Source of the DNA: CAYVOX01 sp964453035
Lineage (GTDB): Bacteria > Chloroflexota > Anaerolineae > Anaerolineales > Anaerolineaceae
Assembly (NCBI GenBank): GCA_964453035.1
Contig: CAYVOX010000071.1
Location: 1-15,737 of the forward strand
Length of the DNA stretch: 15,737 bases
Direction of reading: 5' to 3'
Below, in pieces: positions 8,065-15,737 of this stretch. A program made the position numbers and the translations under genes. The notes under the pieces were generated by a model. The model saw only the letters and a list, made by a program, of their open reading frames with translations. It was not told where the DNA came from and searched no databases. Positions within the stretch are counted from its first letter, which is position 1. Each line of letters begins with the position of its first letter.

Positions 8065-8355
8065 TCACTCACCGCCTTCTTTAGAGGATTTCTGATTCAT
8101 TAGCTTCTCTTGCCGCCGGCATAACCAGTCATAAACCAGGGCTTCGATCAAAGCGATGATGATCAGGGCAAACCCGTAAACGGTTGCCAGGTTGAGCCCA
8201 AGGATAGTTGCTTCCATCAACAAGGGGTTAATCAAGTTGATGGCAACAAATCCCGCGTAAAACAATGCGTACGGTAAGAACATCCAGATTCCCAGGCGTG
8301 CTTTGTAAGCTGCGGCCAGGTCCTTTCCTACGGGTTCTGCAGGTTTGTGTAGCAT
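8065..8355 (-). CDS. DUF485 (YjcH-like) small membrane protein, symporter partner
   Basis: A 96-residue membrane protein with two predicted helices, about 22-44 (LGIWMFLPYALFYAGFVAIN) and 50-76 (LGLNLATVYGFALIIIAL). The hydrophobic pattern and the LNLATVYGF motif match DUF485 proteins such as E. coli YjcH, which are encoded with actP. I chose the ATG at 8355 because GGAGGA (8365-8370) sits nine bases upstream. A longer frame to 8427 would start upstream of the predicted promoter's -10 box. The stop lies one base before the symporter ATG, so the pair is translationally coupled. The role is not established for the family; an accessory or assembly subunit of the transporter is the usual inference. 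Confidence 0.85.
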   Translation of the reverse strand: MLHKPAEPVGKDLAAAYKARLGIWMFLPYALFYAGFVAINLINPLLMEATILGLNLATVYGFALIIIALIEALVYDWLCRRQEKLMNQKSSKEGGE

Positions 8356-8395
8356 GGGGGGGATTCCTCCTTGGGCGAGTATGAAGATAGGAAAT

Positions 8396-8427
8396 ATTAT
8401 ATAGGAATACACGAATCTAGATATCAA
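8396..8427 (-). promoter_or_regulatory. Sigma-70-type promoter of the DUF485-symporter operon
   Basis: On the minus strand TTGATA (8427-8422) is followed by TATAAT (8401-8396) with 20 bp between them, or by the overlapping TATATA two bases earlier at 18 bp. The predicted start near 8388 gives a leader of about 33 bases that includes the GGAGGA ribosome site. Confidence 0.6.
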
Positions 8428-8452
8428 GATAAGACTCTGACTTCATTCGTGT
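8409..8452. promoter_or_regulatory. Inverted repeat flanking the symporter -35 box (candidate operator)
   Basis: ACACGAAT (8409-8416) and ATTCGTGT (8445-8452) are perfect 8-bp inverted repeats 28 bp apart. One arm lies in the spacer between -35 and -10, the other just upstream of -35. A smaller palindrome, ATCTAGAT (8415-8422), lies between. The placement suits a repressor or looping site. No regulator is encoded next to it. Confidence 0.4.
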
Positions 8453-8486
8453 CAATAATGGATGTGGATTGTGGGAGAGAATTATT

Positions 8487-8520
8487 GCGAAAAGATTAAC
8501 CCGCAAAGCACCTTGCGGGT
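8487..8520 (-). terminator. Hairpin terminator downstream of rnpB
   Basis: ACCCGCAA (8499-8506) pairs with TTGCGGGT (8513-8520) around a six-base loop. On the minus strand it is followed by TAATCTTTT, a moderate U-tract. It lies about 30 bases after the predicted 3' end of RNase P RNA, which implies a short 3' trailer. Confidence 0.65.
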
Positions 8521-8549
8521 ATTCTATCCAGTTGATCAAAAAGCAAATT

Positions 8550-8984
8550 CCCCAGGCCAGTTTATAAGCCGCATTCTGTCCAACAGGCGGGTATCCCTCC
8601 GTGGAGGGACGGCGCCCATCTGGAAGACCATCTCTCTGGGCGGATTGTTGCCAATCCGCTCATGCAGCCTACCCGGAACTCGTCAGGAGACGGGCAGCCT
8701 CCCGCCAGCCGCCGAGGCGGCTGACCTGGTTCCTGTTTGGCCTTGCTCCGGGCGGGGGTTGCCTGGCCGCCGCATTGCTGCGCACGCCGGTGGTCTCTTA
8801 CACCACCATTTCACCCTTACCCTGGCCCCATCCACTCCTTGCGGAGCGATCGAGGCTCGGGCGGTATCTTTCTGTGGCCCGATCCGGCACCTTACGGCGC
8901 CCCGGGGGTTACCCGGCGCCTTACCCTGTGGAGTGCGGACTTTCCTCGATCTCAAAGAGACCGCGATCTCCCAACCAGCCTGGG
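8550..8984 (-). ncRNA. rnpB: RNase P RNA, bacterial type A
   Basis: This is the catalytic RNA that removes 5' leaders from tRNA precursors, about 435 nt. On the minus strand the 5' end CCCAGGCTGGTT (8984-8973) pairs with the 3' end AACTGGCCTGGG (near 8562-8551), giving helix P1 of 12 pairs with two G-U wobbles. The universally conserved segments are present: GAGGAAAGTCC (8947-8937), the GGTGTAAGAGACCACC region near 8800, and ACAGAATGCGGCTTAT (8579-8564) close to the 3' end. The order and spacing fit type A RNase P RNA. The exact ends are estimated from P1 and the promoter. Several long open frames on both strands here are artefacts of its GC-rich stems. It explains the only large stretch of the window without a protein gene. 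Confidence 0.95.
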
Positions 8985-8991
8985 TAATTGC

Positions 8992-9020
8992 ATCATAACC
9001 GGTTTGGGGCTGCCCGTCAA
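8992..9020 (-). promoter_or_regulatory. rnpB promoter
   Basis: On the minus strand TTGACG (9020-9015) is followed after exactly 17 bp by TATGAT (8997-8992). Seven bases later comes the predicted 5' end of RNase P RNA at about 8984-8985. This is the best-matching sigma-70 promoter in the window and independently supports the RNA's 5' end. Confidence 0.85.
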
Positions 9021-9047
9021 CCGCCGCAAGATGGTTTTGGAATGCGG

Positions 9048-9053
9048 TATAAT
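9048..9053 (+). promoter_or_regulatory. Candidate -10 box for the glycosyltransferase gene
   Basis: A perfect TATAAT lies 53 bases before the ATG at 9107, in the gap divergent from rnpB. I see no good -35 at normal spacing and no extended -10 TG, so the call rests on the hexamer and its position. Confidence 0.4.
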
Positions 9054-9106
9054 TCGCTTGCCGGTTGAAGTCATCCTGGCACAACTCATAACCCACCCGG
9101 GAGCCT

Positions 9107-10621
9107 ATGCCAATTTCAATCCCTCAAGAATGGGTGACCCTCACGCAGGTAATCTACGCGCTTTGTTCGCTCAGCATGGTGATCCTTGCTGTCAATTCAG
9201 CGCTCTCCATCTTCCACTACCTGCGAGCCCGCAAAGCCTTCGACGATCTCCCCCAGCCTCCAGAACCATCTGAATGGCCTTGCGTGACGGTTCAGTTGCC
9301 CATTTACAACGAGCAATACGTGCTCGAAAAACTGATCCAATCCATCACCGCCATGGATTACCCCATCGAGAAATTCGAGATTCAGGTGCTCGACGACTCC
9401 ACCGATTCCACCGCGCAGTTCGCCCAGAATCTCGTTGAGCGTTACCACAACCAGGGCTTCAACATCCTCTACATCCATCGCGATAACCGCCAGGGTTATA
9501 AAGCCGGCGCTCTCTCCGAAGGTCTAAAAACCGCCACCGGAGAATTTGTGGCCATTTTTGATGCCGACTTTATCCCCCAGCGCGACTGGCTCAAGCGCTG
9601 CGTGGTGCATTTTGACGATCCCAAAATTGGCTTTGTGCAAACGCGCTGGACCTTTCTCAACCGCGAGCAAAATATGGTCACCCGCACCGCCAGCCTCACG
9701 TTGGATAGTCACTTCCTCATTGAGGCTGTGGCCCGCTCCGGCAATAACCTGCTGCTCAATTTCAACGGCTCGGCCGGCATGTGGCGGCGGCAGGCGATAG
9801 ACTCAGCGGGTGGGTGGCAATCGGATACCCTGGTGGAGGATCTCGACCTCAGCATTCGCGCCTACATTGCCGGTTGGAAGGGCAAGTACCTTAAAAACGT
9901 AACTGCCTCTTCCGAGGTGCCTGTGCAGATTGACGCCTATAAGAATCAGCAGTTTCGCTGGGTGAAGGGCACCGTTCAAGTGATGCGCAAAATGGGCTGG
10001 AGGTTGCTGCGTTCCGAACTGCCGCTCAAGTTACGCATCATCATGTTGATGAATATGTTCGCTCCTTCCATTTCATTTCCGTTTGGGGTGATTTTGCAGC
10101 TCATTTTTCTGCCCATCGGGTTGTTTTCGCCCTGGCTCATCCCCTGGTTTGGCTGGACGGGCGTGGCCCTGGTTGGTCCACTGCTCACCTTCATCATGGC
10201 CAAATCCGAAGATCTCCCCCGCATTGGGGACCGTCTGCGCCAAATTCCATCTGTTTTCCTGGTGGGCGCGGGCATCTCGGTCAACTGCGCCATTGCAGCC
10301 ATTGCCGGGCTTTTCCAGATGGGAGGGGTGTTCAAGCGCACGCCTAAGTTCAACCCGACCTCCCAGAACGGCCACTGGGCTGCCAACCACTACGCGGTGA
10401 AGATCTCGCCGGTCGTCTGGGCGGAAATTGCCGTTGGAGCCTATATTTTAGCCACGCTTGTCGTGCTCTGGCCGGTGATGGGCCTCATCCTTTGGCCTTG
10501 GTCGCTGGTCAGTTCCACGGGATTCTTCCTGGTGGCGGGCATGAGCCTTTCACAGGAAGCCGCCCGCTGGCACAAACAGCGCCAGGCCAGGCAAAAGACC
10601 CAGGCGCAAGCCGATCGTTGA
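9107..10621 (+). CDS. Processive-type family 2 glycosyltransferase (membrane)
   Basis: A 504-residue GT2 enzyme. A membrane helix at about 12-36 is followed by the cytoplasmic catalytic domain. Its signature residues are PIYNE (65-69), D96/D97 (VLDDSTDST), the metal-binding D152-A-D154, the E244-D245 pair (LVEDLDLS) and QQFRW (281-285), the Q-x-x-R-W motif of processive synthases. Several hydrophobic helices follow from about residue 307 to 370 and near 435-485. This layout resembles cellulose-synthase-like and CslA-type bacterial glycosyltransferases that build and export beta-linked glycans, though some relatives make glycolipids. Product and donor sugar cannot be read from sequence. A GGAG lies only three bases before the ATG, a short spacing, so initiation may be weak. 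There are no polysaccharide-export neighbours. tpiA follows after 39 bp with no visible terminator. Confidence 0.9.
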   Translation: MPISIPQEWVTLTQVIYALCSLSMVILAVNSALSIFHYLRARKAFDDLPQPPEPSEWPCVTVQLPIYNEQYVLEKLIQSITAMDYPIEKFEIQVLDDSTDSTAQFAQNLVERYHNQGFNILYIHRDNRQGYKAGALSEGLKTATGEFVAIFDADFIPQRDWLKRCVVHFDDPKIGFVQTRWTFLNREQNMVTRTASLTLDSHFLIEAVARSGNNLLLNFNGSAGMWRRQAIDSAGGWQSDTLVEDLDLSIRAYIAGWKGKYLKNVTASSEVPVQIDAYKNQQFRWVKGTVQVMRKMGWRLLRSELPLKLRIIMLMNMFAPSISFPFGVILQLIFLPIGLFSPWLIPWFGWTGVALVGPLLTFIMAKSEDLPRIGDRLRQIPSVFLVGAGISVNCAIAAIAGLFQMGGVFKRTPKFNPTSQNGHWAANHYAVKISPVVWAEIAVGAYILATLVVLWPVMGLILWPWSLVSSTGFFLVAGMSLSQEAARWHKQRQARQKTQAQADR

Positions 10622-10660
10622 ATTCTTAAATCGCCCATCTTACTTTCAAAGAGGAATAAA

Positions 10661-11419
10661 ATGAGAAAACCGTTTGTCGCTGGTAACTGGAAAATGAACA
10701 AAACCGTTGAACAGGCCCGCCAGCTGGTAACTGAGATGCTGCCAGATTTGCAGGCCGTCCCCTCCGTTGAGCGCGTGCTGTGCCCGCCGTTCACCGCTCT
10801 CCAAACCCTCTCTGCCCTGCTGGCAGGTACGGGTATCGGCCTGGGCGCGCAGAATTTGCACTGGGAGGCCAGCGGGGCTTTCACCGCAGAGGTATCCCCC
10901 GCCATGGTTAAAGAATTCTGCCAGTACGTTATCATCGGCCACTCCGAGCGGCGCACCTACTTTGGCGAGACGGACGCCACCGTGAATAAGCGCGTCAAGG
11001 CTGCCCTTGCCAACGGCCTCATCCCCATTGTGTGCGTGGGTGAAACCCTGGCCGAATACGAGGCCGGCAAAACCTCAGAAGTGGTCACGCGGCAGATGAT
11101 TTCTGGGTTGGAAGGGATTGCTGAAGAGCAAGCCCGCACCATCGTCATCGCCTATGAGCCCGTCTGGGCTATCGGCACCGGGAAAGCTGCCAGCGGCGAG
11201 GGCGCCAATGCGGTTGTGGCGGATGTCATCCGCGTGGCGCTCACCGCCCTTTTTGGCAAAGCTGTGGCCCAGGGCACGCGCGTGTTGTACGGTGGTTCGG
11301 TCACTGCTGCCAACGCTGCCGAATTCTTCGGCCAGCCCGAGATTGACGGCGCACTGGTTGGCGGCGCCAGCCTTAAACCGGCTGAATTTTCCAAGATTGT
11401 TGCTGCTGCTGCAAAGTAA
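10661..11419 (+). CDS. tpiA: Triose-phosphate isomerase
   Basis: This enzyme interconverts dihydroxyacetone phosphate and glyceraldehyde 3-phosphate in glycolysis and gluconeogenesis. It has 252 residues, the normal length for the (beta/alpha)8 family. The catalytic residues are all present: N9 and K11 in GNWKMNK, H94 in IIGHSERR, and E166 in AYEPVWAIGTG. The C-terminal phosphate-binding segments VLYGGSV and GALVGGASL are also there. AGAGG lies six bases before the ATG. The stop overlaps the next start (TAATG), linking it to the metalloprotease-like gene. The usual glycolytic neighbours (gapA, pgk) are absent from the window. Confidence 0.98.
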   Translation: MRKPFVAGNWKMNKTVEQARQLVTEMLPDLQAVPSVERVLCPPFTALQTLSALLAGTGIGLGAQNLHWEASGAFTAEVSPAMVKEFCQYVIIGHSERRTYFGETDATVNKRVKAALANGLIPIVCVGETLAEYEAGKTSEVVTRQMISGLEGIAEEQARTIVIAYEPVWAIGTGKAASGEGANAVVADVIRVALTALFGKAVAQGTRVLYGGSVTAANAAEFFGQPEIDGALVGGASLKPAEFSKIVAAAAK

Positions 11420-12183
11420 TGCAGCCCCTGCTCACCGGTCTCGCCTGGCTTGCGGCCAGCCTGCTGCTCTTTCTCATTGCGCAGCGCTGGCTGCATCGTG
11501 AGATTCACGCCGTCTTTCTCATTCTCACCCGCCGCCCGCAGCTTTCGGTGGGCCTGTTCTCGCTGGTGTTCTTCCCCGGCGTCTTCCTCCATGAGACCAG
11601 TCATTTCCTCATGGCGCGCATCCTGGGGGTGCGCACCGGGCGTTTTTCGCTGCTTCCGCAGGTGATGGCTAACGGGCAGGTGCGCCTGGGTTATGTGGAG
11701 ACCGCCCGCACCGATCTGTTCCGCGATGCGCTGATTGGCACCGCCCCGCTGCTCACCGGCGGGTTGCTCACCGCCTACCTGGGCACCGTGGTGTTCAACC
11801 TGGCGCCCATTTTTACACTCGTCAGCCAGGCCGCCTGGGATAAGGTGTGGCCTGCCCTGGCTGCCATCCCGCGCCTGCCCGATTTTGCCCTGTGGTTTTA
11901 CCTGGCTTTCACCGTCAGCAGCACCATGCTGCCTTCCAGCTCCGACCGCCGCGCCTGGCTGCCGCTTGCGCTGGGACTGGCGGTGCTGCTGGTGCTGGCG
12001 CTGGTGGCAGGCGCAGGTGAATGGATGCTTCAGCATCTTGCGCCGGGTCTCGTCAGGGCGTTAAATACCCTGGCGATGGTGTTTGGCATCAGCCTGGTGC
12101 TGCACCTGGTGCTGGTGGTGCCTGTCACCTTGCTGCGCGCGCTGTTGAGCAAAATCACTGGCTTGCAGGTTGTCTCGGGTTAA
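11419..12183 (+). CDS. M50-like integral membrane metalloprotease
   Basis: A 254-residue membrane protein whose helices cover most of the chain (about 3-22, 44-58, 105-130, 155-170, 181-200 and 215-238). The zinc motif H58-E-T-S-H62 lies at the end of a hydrophobic segment, as in site-2 proteases. IGTAPLLTGG (106-115) corresponds in position to the second conserved M50 helix. SSTMLPSSSD (167-176) offers D176 as a third zinc ligand, matching the N/S-x-x-P...D pattern. These features suggest an intramembrane protease or a relative of one. No PDZ domain or soluble partner is visible, so the substrate is unknown. Its start overlaps the tpiA stop by one base, and moaA begins two bases after its stop, so it is probably cotranscribed with both. 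An alternative is a non-proteolytic zinc-binding membrane protein. Confidence 0.7.
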   Translation: MQPLLTGLAWLAASLLLFLIAQRWLHREIHAVFLILTRRPQLSVGLFSLVFFPGVFLHETSHFLMARILGVRTGRFSLLPQVMANGQVRLGYVETARTDLFRDALIGTAPLLTGGLLTAYLGTVVFNLAPIFTLVSQAAWDKVWPALAAIPRLPDFALWFYLAFTVSSTMLPSSSDRRAWLPLALGLAVLLVLALVAGAGEWMLQHLAPGLVRALNTLAMVFGISLVLHLVLVVPVTLLRALLSKITGLQVVSG

Positions 12184-12185
12184 GT

Positions 12186-13190
12186 ATGGAAATGCCATCC
12201 TCACAGCTTGTTGACCCCTTTGGCCGCCCGGTGACGTACCTGCGCGTCTCCGTCACCGATCGTTGCAACCTGCGTTGCGTGTACTGCATGCCCCCCGAGG
12301 GCGTTGAATGGCAGCCGCACAACTCCATCCTGCGCTACGAGGAGATTGCCGCGGTGGTACGGGTGGCTGCCGAACACGGCGTGCGCCAGGTGCGCCTGAC
12401 CGGCGGTGAACCGCTGGTGCGCAAAGGTCTGCCGGACCTGGTCGCTATGATAGCGCAGATTCCCGGCATCAGCGATATTGCCTTAACAACCAATGGCTAC
12501 CTGCTTGAATCTGCGGCGGCTGACCTGGCCCGCGCCGGCTTGACGCGTGTCAACGTCAGCCTGGATACCCTCAACCCGCAAAGATTTTCACGCATCACCC
12601 GCGGCGGTTCCTTCGGGAAGGTCTGGCAGGGTCTTGCAACAGTTGTCGCCCTGGGTCTTAAGCCGGTGAAGCTCAATGTGGTGGCCATGCGCGGCGTCAA
12701 TGATGATGAACTGCTCGACCTGGCGCGCCTGACCCTCACACGCGATTGGGAAGTGCGTTTTATTGAAATGATGCCCGTGATGAACCAGGCTCCCTGGGGA
12801 GCAGATTTTCCACCGCCCGGGGAGGTTTACCTCTCCGTTCAGGAGATGCTGGCGGTGCTTTCGCCGCTTGGCTTGCGCCCCACCGGCGGAAAGGTGGGCT
12901 GCGGCCCCGCCCAGGAGTTCAAACTGGATGGTGGGTTGGGGAAGATTGGGTTCATCACCCCGGTCGGACAGCGCTTCTGCGAGCAGTGCAACCGCCTGCG
13001 CCTCACCGCTGATGGCCATTTGCGCCCCTGCCTGCTCAACACTGCGGAGGTTGACCTGCGCCCTGCGTTGCGCAGCGGGCAGCCGCTCCTGCCCCTCTTT
13101 CAGCAGGCGCTTGCGCTCAAACCCCAGGGGCATGAACTGGAAAACCTCATTCACCCCACCGGGCGCTGCATGATGCAAATTGGCGGTTAA
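12186..13190 (+). CDS. moaA: GTP 3',8-cyclase (molybdenum cofactor biosynthesis protein A)
   Basis: A radical SAM enzyme that converts GTP to 3',8-cyclo-7,8-dihydro-GTP, the first step of molybdopterin synthesis. It has 334 residues, normal for the family. The N-terminal cluster C27-x3-C31-x2-C34 (CNLRCVYC) binds the SAM-cleaving iron-sulfur centre; LTGGEP (71-76) is the SAM-binding glycine motif. The C-terminal substrate cluster is C265-x2-C268-x13-C282, and the chain ends in the functionally important Gly-Gly. The frame is open upstream to 12021, but that part lies inside the preceding gene and lacks homology. The start at 12186 places DPFGRPVTYLRVS as the usual MoaA opening; an ATG at 12192 is possible. 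No other molybdenum cofactor genes are in the window. Confidence 0.97.
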   Translation: MEMPSSQLVDPFGRPVTYLRVSVTDRCNLRCVYCMPPEGVEWQPHNSILRYEEIAAVVRVAAEHGVRQVRLTGGEPLVRKGLPDLVAMIAQIPGISDIALTTNGYLLESAAADLARAGLTRVNVSLDTLNPQRFSRITRGGSFGKVWQGLATVVALGLKPVKLNVVAMRGVNDDELLDLARLTLTRDWEVRFIEMMPVMNQAPWGADFPPPGEVYLSVQEMLAVLSPLGLRPTGGKVGCGPAQEFKLDGGLGKIGFITPVGQRFCEQCNRLRLTADGHLRPCLLNTAEVDLRPALRSGQPLLPLFQQALALKPQGHELENLIHPTGRCMMQIGG

Positions 13191-13205
13191 AGACGACCTA
13201 CTTTT

Positions 13206-13250
13206 AAATAAAAAGAAGCTGTGTCTATCAGGGCACAGCTTCTTTGACGA
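13206..13250. terminator. Bidirectional terminator between moaA and upp
   Basis: AAAGAAGCTGTG (13212-13223) and CACAGCTTCTTT (13234-13245) form a 12-bp stem with a ten-base loop. On the minus strand it is followed by TTTTATTTAAAAG, ideal for ending upp. On the plus strand the tail TTCTTTGACGATTTT also serves moaA. The genes converge here with only 62 bp between their stops. Confidence 0.88.
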
Positions 13251-13252
13251 TT

Positions 13253-13879
13253 TTACCCTGTTCCAAACTGCCGATCTCCGGCATCCCCCAGCCCGGGCAC
13301 GATGTAGCCCACCTCGTTTAACCGCTCATCCACTGCGGCCAGGTGAATGGGCACATCCGGATGGTGGTCCGCCAGGTTTTTGATGCCCTCCGGCGCGCCA
13401 ATCAGCCCCACGAACTTGATTTTCGTCACGCCCCATTTTTTGAGGATATCCACTGTTGCCACCGCTGAACCGCCTGTCGCCAACATCGGGTCGAGGATCA
13501 GGCAAACCTGGACGGTGGGTTCGATGGGCAGCTTGTTATAGTACTGCACCGGTTTCAGCGTTCGTTCGTCACGGTATAAACCGATATGCCACACCTCAGC
13601 GGTCGGCACCAGCTCCCAGAAACCCTCCACCATGCCAAGCCCGGAGCGCAGGATCGGGACCAGACCGATTTTCTCTTTTAATTCGTGCGCCATAGTGGTC
13701 GCCAGCGGGGTTTGAATTTGCACTGGCACTGTGACAAGGTCCGCCGTGGCTTCATAAGCCAGCAAGCCCGAGATTTCCCGCACCAGCTCGCGGAACTTCT
13801 TGGGGTTGGTTTCAACGTTGCGCATCCGGCTCAGTTTATGCTGCACCAGGGGGTGGGTCGAGACATGCATGAGCGCCAT
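13253..13879 (-). CDS. upp: Uracil phosphoribosyltransferase
   Basis: This salvage enzyme makes UMP from uracil and PRPP. It has 208 residues, the same length as E. coli Upp. The PRPP loop D130-PMLATGGS (130-138) and RSGLGM (78-83) are intact, and the uracil-binding C-terminal motif YIVPGLGDAGDR (192-203) is complete. The ATG at 13879 is preceded by GGAG with six bases of spacing; a second ATG at residue 4 is less well placed. The gene is monocistronic in this view: a terminator follows it and ruvB is divergent. No uracil permease is adjacent. Confidence 0.98.
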   Translation of the reverse strand: MALMHVSTHPLVQHKLSRMRNVETNPKKFRELVREISGLLAYEATADLVTVPVQIQTPLATTMAHELKEKIGLVPILRSGLGMVEGFWELVPTAEVWHIGLYRDERTLKPVQYYNKLPIEPTVQVCLILDPMLATGGSAVATVDILKKWGVTKIKFVGLIGAPEGIKNLADHHPDVPIHLAAVDERLNEVGYIVPGLGDAGDRQFGTG

Positions 13880-13904
13880 AAGTTTACTCCAGGGATTTTG
13901 ATTT

Positions 13905-13910
13905 ATTATA
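13905..13910 (-). promoter_or_regulatory. Candidate -10 box of upp
   Basis: TATAAT on the minus strand at 13910-13905 would start transcription near 13898, giving a leader of about 19 bases that contains the GGAG ribosome site. A clear -35 was not found; the upstream region is A/T-rich. Confidence 0.5.
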
Positions 13911-14018
13911 ACTGTTTTAATGCTGTTTTTATCCTGCAGGTTTATTGGCTTGTTGGCGAATTTCCCCCTGGCCTGCGGCGATTACCCTTAAAACCTGTTG
14001 CCTCTTGGGCGGTGAAGG

Positions 14019-14024
14019 TATAAT
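14019..14024 (+). promoter_or_regulatory. TATAAT -10 box, leaderless promoter of ruvB
   Basis: TATAAT is followed by seven bases (TTAGCGT) and then the ATG at 14032, so the predicted transcript begins at the start codon. TTGCCT at 13998-14003 is a possible -35, but the 15-bp spacing is short. GGTGAAGG at 14011-14018 would lie upstream of the transcript start, so it would not be a ribosome site if this promoter is used. Confidence 0.55.
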
Positions 14025-14031
14025 TTAGCGT

Positions 14032-15056
<1,025 letters not shown>

Positions 15057-15060
<4 letters not shown>

Positions 15061-15737
15061 AAACCGGCGACTTTGACTATCACCTGCCCGTTGAGCGCAT
15101 CGCGCAAACGCCGGTAGAGCCGCGCCACGCCTCGCGCCTGCTGGTGCTGGACCGTGCCAGGCCTGGCACGCTGCACACCACTTTCTGGAACATCGCTGAA
15201 TTTTTACGCCCCGGTGATGTGCTGGTGATCAACCAGACGCGCGTTCTACCGGCGCGCATCTTTGCCCGCAAACCCACCGGCGGGCGCGTGGAACTGCTGC
15301 TGCTGCGCCGGCTGGATGAGACCACCTGGGAAGCGCTGGTCGGCGGCAAGGGGTTGACCGCCGGGAAGTCCCTTGCGCTTGAGGAGGACGGTCCCGGGGT
15401 GCATATTCTGGAGGTGCTGGAGGGCTCGCGCCGCCTGGTGCAGTTTTCAGGGCCGGTTGAGCCGCACCTGCAGCGCGCCGGGCAGATGCCGCTGCCGCCT
15501 TACATTCACACCCCACTGACTAATCCGGAGCGCTATCAGACGGTATATGCCGAGAACCCGGGCTCCGCGGCTGCACCCACCGCCGGGTTGCACTTCACCC
15601 CTGAGTTAATCGAGCGCCTCAAGCTGCAGGGCATCCTTTTTGCAGGGCTAACTTTGCACGTTGGGCTGGATACCTTCGCCCCCGTCACTGAAGAAGACCC
15701 GCAGACCCATCACATTCACACCGAGTGGTGCGAGCTT
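15057..15737 (+). CDS. queA: S-adenosylmethionine:tRNA ribosyltransferase-isomerase, 5' part
   Basis: This enzyme transfers and rearranges the ribose of SAM onto 7-aminomethyl-7-deazaguanine in tRNA, making epoxyqueuosine. The 227 visible residues run off the right edge without a frameshift. Family motifs are clear: the opening DFDYHLPVERIAQTP, GDVLVINQTRVLPAR, PLPPYI, the highly conserved GSAAAPTAGLHFT, and LTLHVGLDTF. The only sensible start is TTG at 15057, which overlaps the ruvB stop (TTGA); no in-frame ATG or GTG precedes the conserved N-terminus. A weak start coupled to ruvB termination is likely. The linkage of queA and ruvB is common in bacteria. Confidence 0.95.
15153..15170. repeat. 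18-bp perfect palindrome inside queA
   Basis: CGTGCCAGGCCTGGCACG is self-complementary over all 18 bases. It lies within the coding frame (residues RARPGT in LDRARPGTLHTTF) without changing the length of that region relative to other QueA proteins as I remember them. Whether it is a dispersed element or coincidence cannot be told from one copy. Confidence 0.5.

Noticed and set aside
8356..8427. Upstream start for the DUF485 protein adding 24 residues
   Set aside because: It would begin upstream of the predicted -10 box, whereas GGAGGA fits the ATG at 8355.
8462..9273. Overlapping open frames on both strands between the symporter operon and the glycosyltransferase, up to 178 residues
   Set aside because: They cover RNase P RNA. 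Their Pro/Arg/Ala-rich translations come from its GC-rich helices, and none has a ribosome site or familiar motifs.
11152..12036. 294-residue open frame on the minus strand opposite tpiA and the M50-like gene
   Set aside because: It is antisense to two genes with clear catalytic motifs, rich in Gln, Gly and Arg as mirror frames of GC-rich genes are, and lacks a start signal.
12021..12185. N-terminal extension of moaA by 55 residues
   Set aside because: It lies in another frame of the preceding membrane protein gene. MoaA family length and the DPFGRPVTYLRVS opening fit the start at 12186.

Overview
The window looks like bacterial chromosome from a Chloroflexota lineage, most likely Anaerolineae-like. 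That placement is inferred from the overall style of the proteins, the lipoprotein with a Ser/Thr/Pro linker, and start codons that sit directly behind -10 boxes; no marker gene proves it. Most of the window is ordinary housekeeping: ruvB, queA, upp, tpiA, moaA and rnpB. The left half is more unusual and centres on signalling.

Left to right: (1) The 5' part of a secreted lipoprotein gene (minus strand) runs off the left edge. It is divergent from a PhoB/OmpR-type response regulator and its histidine kinase (plus, 4-bp overlap). The 139-bp gap between them holds a near-perfect palindrome. (2) On the minus strand, convergent with the kinase, lies the standout gene. It encodes a predicted 1229-residue protein combining a PHP phosphoesterase, a membrane-anchored Cache sensor, two PAS-like domains, a CBS pair and a GlnD-like DUF294 nucleotidyltransferase. 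It appears to start at an internal Met directly behind a TATAAT box, downstream of the strong terminator of the preceding operon. (3) That operon (minus) encodes a small DUF485 membrane protein and an ActP-type sodium:solute symporter with an extra extracytoplasmic domain of about 180 residues. It has a recognisable promoter and inverted repeat. (4) The 750-bp stretch without a protein gene is explained by rnpB (RNase P RNA, minus), with a textbook promoter and a hairpin terminator. (5) Plus strand: a processive-type GT2 glycosyltransferase, tpiA, an M50-like intramembrane metalloprotease and moaA, tightly packed and probably at least partly cotranscribed. (6) A bidirectional terminator separates moaA from upp (minus). 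upp is divergent from ruvB (plus), whose stop overlaps a TTG start of queA, which runs off the right edge.

The best candidate for something undescribed is the PHP-Cache-PAS-PAS-CBS-DUF294 protein. It puts a predicted nucleotidyl-transfer domain and a predicted phosphoester-hydrolysing domain on one membrane sensor. That is reminiscent of the opposing activities of GlnD, with PHP in place of HD. The functional reading is a hypothesis; the domain assignments rest on visible motifs.
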